Assembly: GCF_002251795.1 (NCBI RefSeq)
Contig: NZ_NOXU01000030.1
Location: forward strand, 1-64,000
Direction of reading: 5' to 3'
Length of the DNA stretch: 64,000 nucleotides
From: Niveispirillum lacus
GTDB taxonomy: Bacteria > Pseudomonadota > Alphaproteobacteria > Azospirillales > Azospirillaceae
Below are positions 56,066 to 64,000 of this stretch, one piece after another (positions within the stretch are counted from its first letter, which is position 1; each line of letters begins with the position of its first letter). The position numbers were made by a program, and so were the translations under genes. A model generated the notes under the pieces. That model was not told the origin of the DNA, searched no databases, and worked only from the letters and a program-made list of their open reading frames with translations.

Positions 56066-57446
56066 TCCCGTCCGGGTCCAGCATCGCTTTCACCTTCCGC
56101 ATCAGGTCCAGTTCCACCGGGTCCTTGATCCGTGCCAGTTCCTCGGCCTTGTGATTGCCGATGCCATGTTCGGCGCTGATGCTGCCGCCATGGGCCAGGA
56201 CCTGTTCATGGACAATGTCGCTGATGGCATGGGCGTGGGCCAGATAGGCGGGCCACTCCATATCCGCCGGTCGGCCAATATTGAAATGGATATTGCCATC
56301 ACCGACATGGCCGAACGGGTAGGGCCGGATGCCCGGCATATAGGCGCTCACGGCGTTGATGGTGGCGGCCAGGAAGTCGGGGATGCGGCTGACGGGTACC
56401 GACACATCGGTATGCACCGCACCGCCGATTTTGCGCCCGATCTCTGGCAGGCTTTCGCGGATCAGCCAGAGTTTACGTTGCTGTTCCATGCTGTCGGCGA
56501 AGATGGCATCGGTAACCAGCCCCTGTTCAAGGGCGGTTTCCAGCACCGCCTCCACCTGCCCGCGCAGCGTCGGCCCCGCCATGCCGCTGCTGGCCTCCAG
56601 CAGCACATACCAGGGCGAGGGGGCCGACAGCGGGTCCTGGTCACGTCCCAGGATTTCTCGTGACCCGTCAAAGGTAAAACGCGGCATCAGTTCAAAGGCC
56701 GACAGGCTGTCGCCCGTCCCGGTGCGAGCCAAGCCCAGCAGGGTGACAGCGGCGGCAGGGCTGGGGACGGCGACCAGGGCGGTTTCGATCTGGCGCGGGC
56801 GGGGATACAGCTTGACCGAGGCGGCGGTAATGATGCCCAGGGTGCCTTCAGCGCCTAAGAACAGGTGCTTCAGGTCGTAGCCGCTATTGTCCTTGCGCAG
56901 GGTCCGCAACCCGTTCCAGACGCGCCCGTCGGGCAGCACCACCTCCAGCCCCAGCACCAGATCGCGGGCATTGCCATAGCGCAGGGTCAGGATGCCGCCG
57001 GCGTTGCTGGACAGGTTGCCGCCCAGCATGCAGGTCCCCTCCGCCCCCAGCGACAGGGGGAAATAGCGGTCGGCGGCCGCGGCGGCGGCCTGAATATCGG
57101 CCAGAACACAACCGGCCTCTGCGGTCAGGGTGTAATCGGCAGCGTCCAGGGCGCGAATATGGTTAAGGCGGCCCAGATTCAGCAGAATGGCACCCGTTCC
57201 TTTCAGCGCGACCGTGCCGCCGACCAGTCCGGTATTGCCCCCCTGCGGCACGATGGGTATGCGCCGTTCGGCGCAGAGCCGCACGATGGCGGCCACTTCC
57301 GCCGTCGATCCCGGGCGCAGGACAGCCACGGGATGGCTCTCTTCCCGCTGGCGCCAATCGAAGGCATAGGGCGCCATGTCGGAACCGGTCAGAACATGGC
57401 GAGGGCCGATCAGATCGGTCAGCGCTGAAATCAGGTCGGTGCTCAT
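56034..57446 (-). CDS. FAD-linked oxidase (GlcD/D-2-hydroxyacid dehydrogenase type)
   Basis: The 470-residue flavoprotein starts at ATG 57446 (MSTDLISALTDLIGPRHVLTG), one base after the upstream gene's stop; AGGA lies 6 bases upstream. The FAD-binding PCMH domain shows RIPIVPQGGNTGLVGGTVAL (about 63-82), SLGAEGTCMLGGNLSSNAGGILTLRYGNARDLVLGLEVVLPDG (about 131-173) and FLGAEGTLGIITAASVKLYP. The C-terminal domain has FGHVGDGNIHFNIGRP (about 387) and SISAEHGIGNHKAEEL (about 424) with the metal/catalytic histidines of D-lactate/D-2-hydroxyglutarate dehydrogenases. Substrate not fixed; D-2-hydroxyglutarate or glycolate are most likely. Confidence 0.88.
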   Translation of the reverse strand: MSTDLISALTDLIGPRHVLTGSDMAPYAFDWRQREESHPVAVLRPGSTAEVAAIVRLCAERRIPIVPQGGNTGLVGGTVALKGTGAILLNLGRLNHIRALDAADYTLTAEAGCVLADIQAAAAAADRYFPLSLGAEGTCMLGGNLSSNAGGILTLRYGNARDLVLGLEVVLPDGRVWNGLRTLRKDNSGYDLKHLFLGAEGTLGIITAASVKLYPRPRQIETALVAVPSPAAAVTLLGLARTGTGDSLSAFELMPRFTFDGSREILGRDQDPLSAPSPWYVLLEASSGMAGPTLRGQVEAVLETALEQGLVTDAIFADSMEQQRKLWLIRESLPEIGRKIGGAVHTDVSVPVSRIPDFLAATINAVSAYMPGIRPYPFGHVGDGNIHFNIGRPADMEWPAYLAHAHAISDIVHEQVLAHGGSISAEHGIGNHKAEELARIKDPVELDLMRKVKAMLDPDGIMNPGKVLVR

Positions 57447-57447
57447 C

Positions 57448-58488
57448 TCAGGTCCTGGGTGCTGCCGCGCGGCGCAGGCGGTCATTGATGGCGATGCCAA
57501 GCCCCCTATCCGGTACCGGCATGACGGCGATGCCGGACAGGCCGGGCCGGTCCAAGGCACGCAGCATGGCGAACAGGTTCGCCGCCGCCTCTGTCAGGTC
57601 ACCATTGTTGGACAGGTTCAGTCGGACCGCCCCGCCGCGCAGGAACTGGTCCGGGCCGAAGGCCAGCAGCGCCTCATTATCCCCTACGGTCGTCGCGTCC
57701 AGCCGCACGGGCAGGCCCGGCGCATAATGGCTGATCAACATGCCGGGTGCCTTCACGCCGTCAGCAGCGGTGGCAACATCGACGGGGCCAAGCACGCTTT
57801 CCAGCTCCTCGCGTGTCACCGAGCCGGGACGCAGCAATAGCGGACGGTCACCCGTGAGGTCCAGCACGGTCGACTCGACGCCGATGGCACAACGCCCACC
57901 GGCCAGAATCAGTCTCAGCCGCGCGCCACCGCCATCGGGAAATTCCTCCACCACATGCATGGGCGTGGTTGGGCTGACATGGCCCGACACATTGGCCGAC
58001 GGGGCGGCCAGGGGGCGGTCCGCAGCCAGGATCAAGGCGCGTGCCACGGGGTGGGCGGGACTGCGTACCGCCACCGTGTCCAGACCCGCCGACACCAGCA
58101 GCGACAAGGGCGCATCGGCGCGGCGCGGCAGAACCAGGGTCAGGGGGCCGGGCCACCACATTTCCATCGCGCGGGCGGCGCGGTCATCGACATGGACCAG
58201 CGCCTCAGCAGCGCCGACATCGGCCACATGCACGATCAGCGGGTTGAAGCTGGGGCGGCCCTTGGCGGCGAAGATGGCGGCCACCGCCGCGTCATTCCCG
58301 GCGTCACCTGCCAGCCCATAGACCGTTTCCGTGGGCATGGCGACCAGATTTCCCGCCGTCAGCGTCTCCGCCGCCTCGGCATAGGCTGCTGGACCTGGCG
58401 GCAACACGCGCGGCCGGTCGGGATGCGGCGGCGGGGCCGGCGCGTCATGATGGTGATTGGGGTCGTCGCAGCAAGGGTTGTGGGGCAC
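57448..58488 (-). CDS. L-threonylcarbamoyladenylate synthase (Sua5 type)
   Basis: The enzyme forms threonylcarbamoyl-AMP for t6A37 of tRNA. I start at GTG 58488 (VPHNPCCDDPNHHHDAP), with AGGA 8 bases upstream; the frame opens earlier at a TTG at 58560. The 346-residue protein has the YrdC domain with LVAMPTETVYGLAGDAGNDAAVAAIFAAKGRPSFNPLIVHV (about 48-88) and LAAPSANVSGHVSPTTPMHV (about 158-177). A C-terminal Sua5 domain follows after the linker PGMLISHYAPGLPVRL (about 247). The N-terminus is rich in Cys, Asp and His, not typical for the family. The oxidase gene begins one base after it. Confidence 0.92.
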   Translation of the reverse strand: MPHNPCCDDPNHHHDAPAPPPHPDRPRVLPPGPAAYAEAAETLTAGNLVAMPTETVYGLAGDAGNDAAVAAIFAAKGRPSFNPLIVHVADVGAAEALVHVDDRAARAMEMWWPGPLTLVLPRRADAPLSLLVSAGLDTVAVRSPAHPVARALILAADRPLAAPSANVSGHVSPTTPMHVVEEFPDGGGARLRLILAGGRCAIGVESTVLDLTGDRPLLLRPGSVTREELESVLGPVDVATAADGVKAPGMLISHYAPGLPVRLDATTVGDNEALLAFGPDQFLRGGAVRLNLSNNGDLTEAAANLFAMLRALDRPGLSGIAVMPVPDRGLGIAINDRLRRAAAPRT

Positions 58489-58572
58489 GGGACCGGTCCT
58501 GAAAATCTCACCCGCCACGATAACGGTCGCGGGCGGCCCGATCACGGGCTTTCCACGCAAAGCCCGGCTGCG

Positions 58573-59001
58573 TCATCCCACACCCGGCTTCAGCGAGAAG
58601 ACAACGCCCCACCCATCCGGGTCCTCGAAACAGACCGCCCGGTTCAGCCAATAGGGGTTCTCCGGCACTACCGGCACGCCGCCGCGGGCCTGGATGGCTT
58701 CTGACACGGAAAGAAGATCCTCACGGCTGTCAACATACAGCACCAGCAGATTGTCGCGGGTGGGGGCCGGACAGGGGCTGCCATCCTTATGCTGGGTGAA
58801 TTCCAGATGGGTATCCCAACCGGGCAGGCCGATCATCACCCCATCATAGCCGGCATGGCTGCCATCATCGATCCAGCCACCAATAACCTCCAGCCCGATT
58901 ACATCGCGGTAAAAGCCTGTGACTGCGGTCAACCGGTCCGTCGGCCGGGCAATGCGTACACGGGTAATGGGAAGGTGGCCCGGCCACAGGGTACTGGTCA
59001 T
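58573..59001 (-). CDS. VOC-family (glyoxalase/bleomycin-resistance-like) protein
   Basis: The 142-residue protein has a paired beta-alpha-beta-beta-beta VOC fold: RVRIARPTDRLTAVTGFYRDVIGLEVIGGW (about residues 14-43), LEFTQHKDG with a potential metal-ligand glutamate (about 67) and NRAVCFEDPDGWGVVF (about 119-134) with another (E in FEDPDGW). Function in the wider superfamily ranges from isomerases to antibiotic binding and cannot be assigned. It is divergent from the ParA gene. Confidence 0.85.
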   Translation of the reverse strand: MTSTLWPGHLPITRVRIARPTDRLTAVTGFYRDVIGLEVIGGWIDDGSHAGYDGVMIGLPGWDTHLEFTQHKDGSPCPAPTRDNLLVLYVDSREDLLSVSEAIQARGGVPVVPENPYWLNRAVCFEDPDGWGVVFSLKPGVG

Positions 59002-59092
59002 CGATCTGCCTCATGTTGCGGTGCGGCGCTTGCCGCCCGTGCTGCATGTGGGCACACTGTCACCCACAACAAAGGGCAACAAGGGGCTGGAT

Positions 59093-59752
59093 ATGGCGGG
59101 GCGGGTCATCACCATCGCGCAGCAGAAGGGCGGGGCGGGCAAGACGACGCTGGCCATTCATCTGGCCGTTACCTGGGCAAGGGCCGGCAAATCCACCGCC
59201 CTGGTCGATATCGACCCGCAAGGCAGCCTTTCCGCGTGGTATGCACAGCGGGAAGTGACCCTGGGTGCGGATGCCACCGGCATCACGCATTTGCAGATCT
59301 CCGGCTGGCGGACTCAGCGGGAGGTGGAGCGGCTGGCCAGGACCCATGATGTGGTGGTCATCGACAGCCCGCCGCATGCCGAAACCGATGCCCGCATCGC
59401 CGTGCGTACCGCTGCACTTGTGATTGTGCCGGTTCAGCCCAGCCCCATGGACCTTTGGGCCACACGCCCGACGCTAGATTTGGCGCGGGCGGAAAAACGG
59501 CCGGTGATGTTGGTCATGAACCGTGTGCCGGCGCGCGGCAAGCTGGTTGATGCGGTGGCGGAGAAGGCAGCCGAACTGGGCGTGCCGGTGGCTGCTGAAA
59601 GCCTGGGTAACCGTATCGGGTTCGCAGGATCGCTGATGGATGGTCTGACCCTGGCGGAAACAGACCCTAAATCGAAGGGTGTGGAGGAATTGGAGGCGCT
59701 GGCTGCCGAAATCTGGACGGCGCTGGACTCATCTTCGGGGGAGGGCAGGTAG
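59093..59752 (+). CDS. Orphan ParA-family ATPase
   Basis: From ATG 59093 (MAGRVITIAQQKGGAGKTTLAIHLA) the 219-residue protein has the deviant Walker A KGGAGKTT (about residues 12-19), Walker A' DIDPQGSLSAWY (about 39-50), Walker B VVVIDSPP (about 88-95) and the small size typical of the ParA subgroup that lacks an N-terminal HTH. No parB, mcd-like or cargo gene is adjacent, so it does not look like a plasmid partition cassette. Such orphan ParAs position chromosomal or protein cargos. It converges with the GAF histidine kinase gene, 3 bases apart. Confidence 0.88.
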   Translation: MAGRVITIAQQKGGAGKTTLAIHLAVTWARAGKSTALVDIDPQGSLSAWYAQREVTLGADATGITHLQISGWRTQREVERLARTHDVVVIDSPPHAETDARIAVRTAALVIVPVQPSPMDLWATRPTLDLARAEKRPVMLVMNRVPARGKLVDAVAEKAAELGVPVAAESLGNRIGFAGSLMDGLTLAETDPKSKGVEELEALAAEIWTALDSSSGEGR

Positions 59753-59755
59753 CCC

Positions 59756-60997
59756 CTACCCTTGACTATCCAGATCAGGCAGAGCGATCAGGGGCACGCG
59801 CACCCAGAAGCGGCTGCCGCCTTCCTGGACCGGTTCATAGCCGATCTGCCCGCCCATGGCATGGACCAACTGACGGCAGATCGCCAAGCCTAGACCCGAA
59901 CCGTCGAACCGGCGGGCATGGGAACTGTCAGCCTGGAAAAAAGGCGTGAAAAGATTGTTGCGCTGTTCCGGGGCGACACCGATGCCGGTATCGACCACAT
60001 CCGCCCGCAGCCATAGCCGGTCGCCGTCCAGCCTATCCTGCCGCAGGAACAAGGTGATGCTACCTGTTTCCGTGAATTTGCTGGCATTGAAGAGCAGGTT
60101 GTTCACTACTTGCTGGAGTCGGATACCATCGCCGCGCCACCGGTCAGGCAAGGCGGGGTCCAGATCGACCGAGAGGGTAAGCCCCTTGTCGTGACAGGTC
60201 TTCTGCACCAGCCGTTGCCCCCGTGCGACCAGATCGGACAGGGAGAATGGCCGTTCCTCCAGTTCCACCTTGCCCGACTCCAACCGCGCATAGTCCAGCG
60301 TGTGGTTCAGCACCTGCATCAGGCTGCGGCCCGTGTCATGCACGGTGCGGGCATAATCGCCATAGGGTTCGGGCAACCCGGCATGGGCCAGCATCTCGCC
60401 GAAACCTAAGATCGCGTTCAACGGTGTGCGTATCTCATGGCTCATCATGGCCAGGAAGCTGGCACGGGCCTGGGCCATCTGTTCGGCGGCCGTCTGTGCT
60501 GCTGTGGCATCACGCTGCAATTTGTCCATTGACAATTGGTCCATGGCGATGCCGGCCAATTGTTCCAGTAAGGACACCTGCTCCGCCTGGAAGTCGGGCC
60601 GGGGCCGTCGGTCCAGCACACAGAAGACCCCCAGGATCTGGCCTGTCGGCGTGCTGATGGGCGCGCCCGCGTAAAAACGCAATCCCGCCTGTGTGATGCC
60701 GGGCAGGTCGGCGAAGCGTTCGTCGGCGGCCAGATCGGCCACCACCAGCCTGCCACCATTGACCACGAGATTGCACAGGGAGCTTTCGCGCGGCACCCGA
60801 CCGACGCAGATGCCGTCTTCTGCCTTGGGCCACATATCGGTGGCATTGATCAGATTGACCATGGCGATCGGCAGGCCGAACAGCCGCCGTGCCATGCCCG
60901 TTAACCGGAGAAAACGCGTGTCAGGTCCCAATTCCGACCCGACATAGGCGGAGAATTCCTGAAGTCGCAATCGCTCGCGCAGGTCGCTGACGATCAT
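59756..60997 (-). CDS. GAF-domain sensor histidine kinase
   Basis: The 413-residue cytosolic kinase has an N-terminal GAF domain (about residues 20-160; ESSLCNLVVNGGRLVVADLAADERFADLPGITQAGLRFYAGAPISTPTGQILGVFCVLD). A coiled-coil linker (about 155-185) follows, then HisKA with MMSHEIRTPLNAILGFGEML (phospho-acceptor H about 187) and HATPase with VVNNLLFNASKFTETG (N-box), DVVDTGIGVAPEQ (G1) and FDGSGLGLAICRQLVHAMGGQ (G2). There are no membrane segments and no response regulator beside it. The GAF pattern resembles those in phytochrome-like or redox-sensing kinases, but no chromophore cysteine context is evident. Confidence 0.92.
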   Translation of the reverse strand: MIVSDLRERLRLQEFSAYVGSELGPDTRFLRLTGMARRLFGLPIAMVNLINATDMWPKAEDGICVGRVPRESSLCNLVVNGGRLVVADLAADERFADLPGITQAGLRFYAGAPISTPTGQILGVFCVLDRRPRPDFQAEQVSLLEQLAGIAMDQLSMDKLQRDATAAQTAAEQMAQARASFLAMMSHEIRTPLNAILGFGEMLAHAGLPEPYGDYARTVHDTGRSLMQVLNHTLDYARLESGKVELEERPFSLSDLVARGQRLVQKTCHDKGLTLSVDLDPALPDRWRGDGIRLQQVVNNLLFNASKFTETGSITLFLRQDRLDGDRLWLRADVVDTGIGVAPEQRNNLFTPFFQADSSHARRFDGSGLGLAICRQLVHAMGGQIGYEPVQEGGSRFWVRVPLIALPDLDSQG

Positions 60998-61228
60998 GAT
61001 GCGTGGTTCCGCCTTGATGGATCGTCAGCGTGAGCGTCAGCAGGGATCGTGTCAATGCATCCCTATCTGCCTGCACCTCCGACCAGGTTCCCAGGATCGG
61101 AACCGATCATCGGGCGTCAATTGTCAATCCCGCCGTCCGGCGGCTTGACCATCCGGCATGTCGAGCGCCGCAGCCATCGCCACCAAACCCCTTGCCGATC
61201 AGTTACACCCGCCGGGAAGGGGAGCCTG

Positions 61229-61693
61229 TCACAGGCCTTGTAACGCCTTCAGCACGGCATCGACATGACCCGGCACCTTCACCTTGCGCCATTCGGCACG
61301 CAGGACGCCGTCCTTGTCGATCAGGAAGGTAGAGCGTTCGATACCCATGTACTTCTTGCCATACATGTTCTTCTCCGCCCAGGCGCCGTAGCGCTCTGTC
61401 ACGTCGCTTTCAGCATCGGAGGCCAGGATAAAGGGCAGTTTGTACTTGGCCTTGAACTTGTCGTGGCTGGCCACACTGTCCTTGGAAATGCCGATGATGG
61501 TGGCGTCCAGCTTTTCGAAATGCGGCAACTGCTCCCCGAAACCGCAGGCCTGGGTGGTGCAGCCGGATGTGTCATCCTTCGGGTAGAAATAGACCACAAC
61601 ATTCTTGCCCTTCAGCGCCGACAGGGTGACGCTGCCATTGCCGTCGGTGGGCAAGGTGAAATCGGGGGCGGGCTGGCCGATGGCGATGGTCAT
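61229..61693 (-). CDS. bcp: Thioredoxin-dependent peroxiredoxin (Bcp/PrxQ)
   Basis: The 154-residue product from ATG 61693 (MTIAIGQPAPDFTLPTDG, AGGAAG upstream) reduces hydroperoxides. The motif YPKDDTSGCTTQACGFGEQL (about residues 37-56) holds the peroxidatic cysteine (C45) and the resolving cysteine five residues later (C50), the atypical 2-Cys PrxQ arrangement. A PxxxT-type active-site context and the arginine in MGIERSTFLIDKDGVL (about 116) are present. It is divergent from the DinB-family gene, 93 bases apart. Confidence 0.95.
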   Translation of the reverse strand: MTIAIGQPAPDFTLPTDGNGSVTLSALKGKNVVVYFYPKDDTSGCTTQACGFGEQLPHFEKLDATIIGISKDSVASHDKFKAKYKLPFILASDAESDVTERYGAWAEKNMYGKKYMGIERSTFLIDKDGVLRAEWRKVKVPGHVDAVLKALQGL

Positions 61694-61786
61694 CTTGCGC
61701 TTCCTTTGGGGAAAAATGGTCTGAGCCCAAGAATTTAGATGCGGTGCGGCAGAGTCAACCCGCTGCACGGACAAAGGGGGACAGCG

Positions 61787-62332
61787 ATGATCAGCGTGGA
61801 TTACGTGCGCACCATGGCGGCCTATGGTGATTGGATGAACAGCCGCATGGTGGCGGCCTGCGCTTCCATCCCGGCAGCCGACCGGTCCCGAGATCTGGGG
61901 GCCTTCTTCAAGTCACTGCATGGCACCCTGGACCATATTCTGTGGGCCGACCTGATCTGGCTCTGCCGGTTCGAAGGGGAGGCACCGCCGATAGCCAAGG
62001 GCGCAGACCTGTTTCGCCCGGACTGGGATGAACTGGTGGCCGACCGGGCAGCGGCCGATGCCCGCATTCTGGCATGGGCAGCAGGCGTGACGCCGGAATG
62101 GCTATCGTCACCGCTCACCTATGTCACCAAGTTCAATCCGCATCGCTGGACCCTGCCGGCCTGGCTTTCAGTGACGCATTTCTTCAACCACGGCACCCAT
62201 CATCGCGGTCAGGCGACAACGCTGATGATGCAGGTGGGTGTCGATCCGGGCGTGACAGACCTGCCAGTGCTGCCGGGGCTGTTCGACGGCGCGCTGGGTT
62301 TGGCGGCGAGCAAGATACCGGTCGCCACTTAG
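61787..62332 (+). CDS. DinB-family protein
   Basis: The 181-residue protein from ATG 61787 (MISVDYVRTMAAYGDWMNSRMVAAC, AAAGGGGG upstream) has the DinB four-helix bundle pattern with the three-histidine metal site: H in FFKSLHGTLDHILWADLIWL (about residues 43-62) and the HFFNHGTHHRGQATTLMMQVG signature (about 128-148). DinB proteins are metal-dependent, often thiol transferases or damage-inducible proteins of uncertain function. It converges with the hda gene. Confidence 0.9.
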   Translation: MISVDYVRTMAAYGDWMNSRMVAACASIPAADRSRDLGAFFKSLHGTLDHILWADLIWLCRFEGEAPPIAKGADLFRPDWDELVADRAAADARILAWAAGVTPEWLSSPLTYVTKFNPHRWTLPAWLSVTHFFNHGTHHRGQATTLMMQVGVDPGVTDLPVLPGLFDGALGLAASKIPVAT

Positions 62333-62367
62333 CAGAGTGGACCTGCGCTACGCCGGGCATCCCGGCA

Positions 62368-63093
62368 TTAACCACCATCCCCCAAAACCTGCCGGCAGAA
62401 TCGCACCGTGATCGGCTTCTTCGCGGCCAGCGCTGCATGGTCCAGGGTGGCGACCACGCGGCGGGCATTGGCGAAGCTGCGTTCGGTGCGGGTCATCAAC
62501 CAGTCGATGACATCCTCCCCCACCCGGATCTGCCGGTCGGCGAACAGCTTTACCAGCACCGCCATCAGCAGGGCGTCGTCCGGGGCCGCCATGCCCACGG
62601 CGGGGGCGGCCAGCAGGCGGGACCGCAGGTCGGGCAGGCGGATCAGCCAGTTGATCGGTGCGTTCTCCGCCAGCAGCAGCAGATGACCGCCCATCTCTTT
62701 GGCCAGATTGTAAAGATGGAACAGGGAGCGTTCCAGGTACGGGTCGCCCGCCACCCCCTGTGCTCCGTCCAGAACGGCGGTTCGCATGGGGCGTAACAGA
62801 TCAGGCAGTTCTGCCTCCGCCCGCAGATCATCAATCGACAGGAGATTGCCCCGCGCGCGGGCCCGCCAGATCTGGGCTAAATGGCTTTTGCCGCACCCTG
62901 CCGGGCCAAACAGGACCAGGGCCGGGGCTGGCCAGTCCGGCCACGCATCCAGCCAGGCCACGGCATCCTGATTGCCTGGCGCCACCAGGAAATCATCCTC
63001 CCCCATGGCGGAGCGATGACCGAGATCAAGTGGGATCTGCCGTGTGGACAATAAAGAGGGCGGATTGGATGGTGTTGGGGGGGGCGTGGTCAT
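62368..63093 (-). CDS. hda: DnaA regulatory inactivator Hda-like AAA+ protein
   Basis: The 241-residue protein consists of the AAA+ part of DnaA without the DNA-binding domain. Near the N-terminus QIPLDLGHRS (about residues 19-28) fits the beta-clamp-binding Q-x-x-L-x-L motif of Hda. Walker A is LFGPAGCGKSHLAQIW (about 61-76), the Walker B region is LLSIDDLRAEAELPD (about 84), and the sensor regions are LRSRLLAAPAVGMAAPDD and SFANARRVVATLDHAAL. With the clamp it promotes ATP hydrolysis by DnaA, limiting re-initiation; in Caulobacter the homologue is HdaA. The upstream PerM-type gene lies 45 bases away on the same strand, an arrangement typical of alphaproteobacteria. Confidence 0.92.
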   Translation of the reverse strand: MTTPPPTPSNPPSLLSTRQIPLDLGHRSAMGEDDFLVAPGNQDAVAWLDAWPDWPAPALVLFGPAGCGKSHLAQIWRARARGNLLSIDDLRAEAELPDLLRPMRTAVLDGAQGVAGDPYLERSLFHLYNLAKEMGGHLLLLAENAPINWLIRLPDLRSRLLAAPAVGMAAPDDALLMAVLVKLFADRQIRVGEDVIDWLMTRTERSFANARRVVATLDHAALAAKKPITVRFCRQVLGDGG

Positions 63094-63138
63094 GGCACAG
63101 CCCCTCCTTTTGCACGGGCTGGAAATCTCAGAACAGGC

Positions 63139-64000
63139 TCAGGGCTTGGGCGGCAGGTCGGCGACGCCGGCACCCCGTTCCGCCCCTTCGGCTGCCGGAT
63201 GGGATAGCAGCGGGTCGGGGGCCAAGTCGAGGGCTGTCGCCGTACCGGTGTCGAACCCACGGTAGAGGCTGCTCTGCATATATTGCCGCAAACCGAACCG
63301 GGCCAGCACCCCAATGACGGCAGCCACAGGAACGGCAAGCAACACGCCGACAAAGCCGAAAAGGGCGCCACCCGCCAGTAAGGCGAACATCACCCAGACG
63401 GGATGCAGCCCTACTTTGTCGCCCACCAGTTTGGGCGTCAGGATGTTGCCTTCGACGGCCTGGCCAAAAAAGAAGATGCCGGCGATCAGGCCAACGCGCC
63501 AGAATTCATCGAACTGGAACAGGGCCAGACCGACACTGGCCACGAATCCGACGATCGAGCCAACGAACGGAATGAAGGACAGCACCCCCGTGATCAGCCC
63601 GATCACCAGACCAAAATCCAGTCCCGCCGCCGTCAGCGCCACGGCATAGAAGATGCCCAGGCAAAGACAGACAGTGGCCTGTCCGCGTACGAAACCGGCC
63701 AGCGTTGTATCCACGGCACGGGCCTGTTCGCGGATCGTGGCGGCATAGGGACGGGGAAGCCAGCCATCTACCGTCGCCACCAACCGGTCCCAATCGCGCA
63801 GCAGATAGAAGGCGACAATGGGCGTGATGAAGATGACCGACAGAATGTCGATGATAGCGACACCTTTGGTCAGAATATTGCGCAGGACATCGGCTGTCCA
63901 CCCAACGGCGGTACCGGCATAACTGCCGGCCGCCTCCCGCAGTTGTTTGACTTCCGCCGCTGGCAGTCGCCGCAAGAAGCGTTGGATGGCAGGCAGGACT
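63139..64000 (-). CDS. AI-2E/PerM-family membrane protein, 5'-truncated by the window edge
   Basis: The frame is open to the end of the window (about 287 codons present) and lacks its true start, so some 70-80 N-terminal residues are missing compared with the usual 350. Hydrophobic helices alternate with short loops (for example GVAIIDILSVIFITPIVAFYLL, GLVIGLITGVLSFIPFVGSIVGFVASVGLALF and VMFALLAGGALFGFVGVLLAVPVAAVIGVL). The motif FVRGQATVCLCLGIFY and EGNILTPKLVGDKVGLHPVWV are family signatures. The role (permease or ion/H antiport) is uncertain in the family. It probably forms an operon with hda. Confidence 0.88.
   Translation of the reverse strand, partial: VLPAIQRFLRRLPAAEVKQLREAAGSYAGTAVGWTADVLRNILTKGVAIIDILSVIFITPIVAFYLLRDWDRLVATVDGWLPRPYAATIREQARAVDTTLAGFVRGQATVCLCLGIFYAVALTAAGLDFGLVIGLITGVLSFIPFVGSIVGFVASVGLALFQFDEFWRVGLIAGIFFFGQAVEGNILTPKLVGDKVGLHPVWVMFALLAGGALFGFVGVLLAVPVAAVIGVLARFGLRQYMQSSLYRGFDTGTATALDLAPDPLLSHPAAEGAERGAGVADLPPKP

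Noticed and set aside
59093-59752. ParA as part of a plasmid or defence partition cassette
   Set aside because: No parB, toxin or replication gene is near, and base composition is like the rest of the chromosome.

Overview
The window is 64 kb of GC-rich chromosome (third codon positions are mostly G or C) from an alphaproteobacterium, most likely a member of the Rhodospirillales/Azospirillaceae. This rests on gene order and protein character: miaB-phoH-ybeY-corC-lnt followed by an XRE regulator and metK-trmB; an F1 ATP synthase operon atpHAGDC without Fo genes; rplU-rpmA-obgE; and a PerM-type membrane protein next to an Hda-like DnaA regulator. No insertion sequence, prophage, CRISPR array, integrase or rRNA gene was seen. 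The window cuts lepA at the left edge and the PerM gene at the right edge.

Layout. 1-4.9 kb: the end of lepA, a small periplasmic PDC sensor-type protein, the pyrimidine operon pyrC-pyrE and an OsmC-family protein followed by a 24-bp tandem repeat. 5-13 kb: a 1065-residue GH15/phosphorylase-kinase-like protein divergent from malQ with palindromes between them, psuG, a nitronate monooxygenase and a small cytosolic histidine kinase. 13-17 kb: an APC permease, tRNA-Ser, and rplU-rpmA-obgE. 17-25.7 kb: a tightly overlapping housekeeping cluster (miaB, phoH, ybeY, corC, lnt), the XRE regulator, metK and trmB. 25.8-34.5 kb: a chemoreceptor, a phytase-like autotransporter preceded by a three-half-site Pho box, a nicotinate phosphoribosyltransferase and a Tat-exported molybdenum hydroxylase pair. 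34.5-39.2 kb: a leftward group of an EF-hand protein, ECF sigma factor, anti-sigma factor and CnrX/Spy-like periplasmic protein, continuing into the DUF1800/DUF1501 pair. 39.4-48 kb: an unrecognised 281-residue protein, a frameshifted metallophosphoesterase, a methyltransferase, tRNA-Thr, dcd, murA, and a glycosyltransferase/phosphoesterase pair divergent from a lipid kinase. 48-53.4 kb: atpHAGDC. 53.4-64 kb: a di-iron ferritin-like protein, a patatin phospholipase, a GlcD-like oxidase with a Sua5-type tRNA-modification enzyme, a VOC protein, an orphan ParA, a GAF histidine kinase, Bcp peroxiredoxin, a DinB-family protein, Hda and PerM.

Most of the window is core metabolism and translation. 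The best-supported less ordinary signals are the PhoB-type direct repeats (11-bp period) before the phytase-like autotransporter; the possible six-gene calcium/metal-sensing sigma-factor operon ending in the DUF1800/DUF1501 secreted pair; the bacterial phosphorylase-kinase-like protein sharing an operator-rich divergent region with malQ; a possible CtrA site before a small unknown gene; two related intergenic palindromic repeats; and a single-base frameshift in a phosphoesterase gene. I found no clear undescribed defence or mobile system. Functions are read by eye from sequence; no database search was possible.
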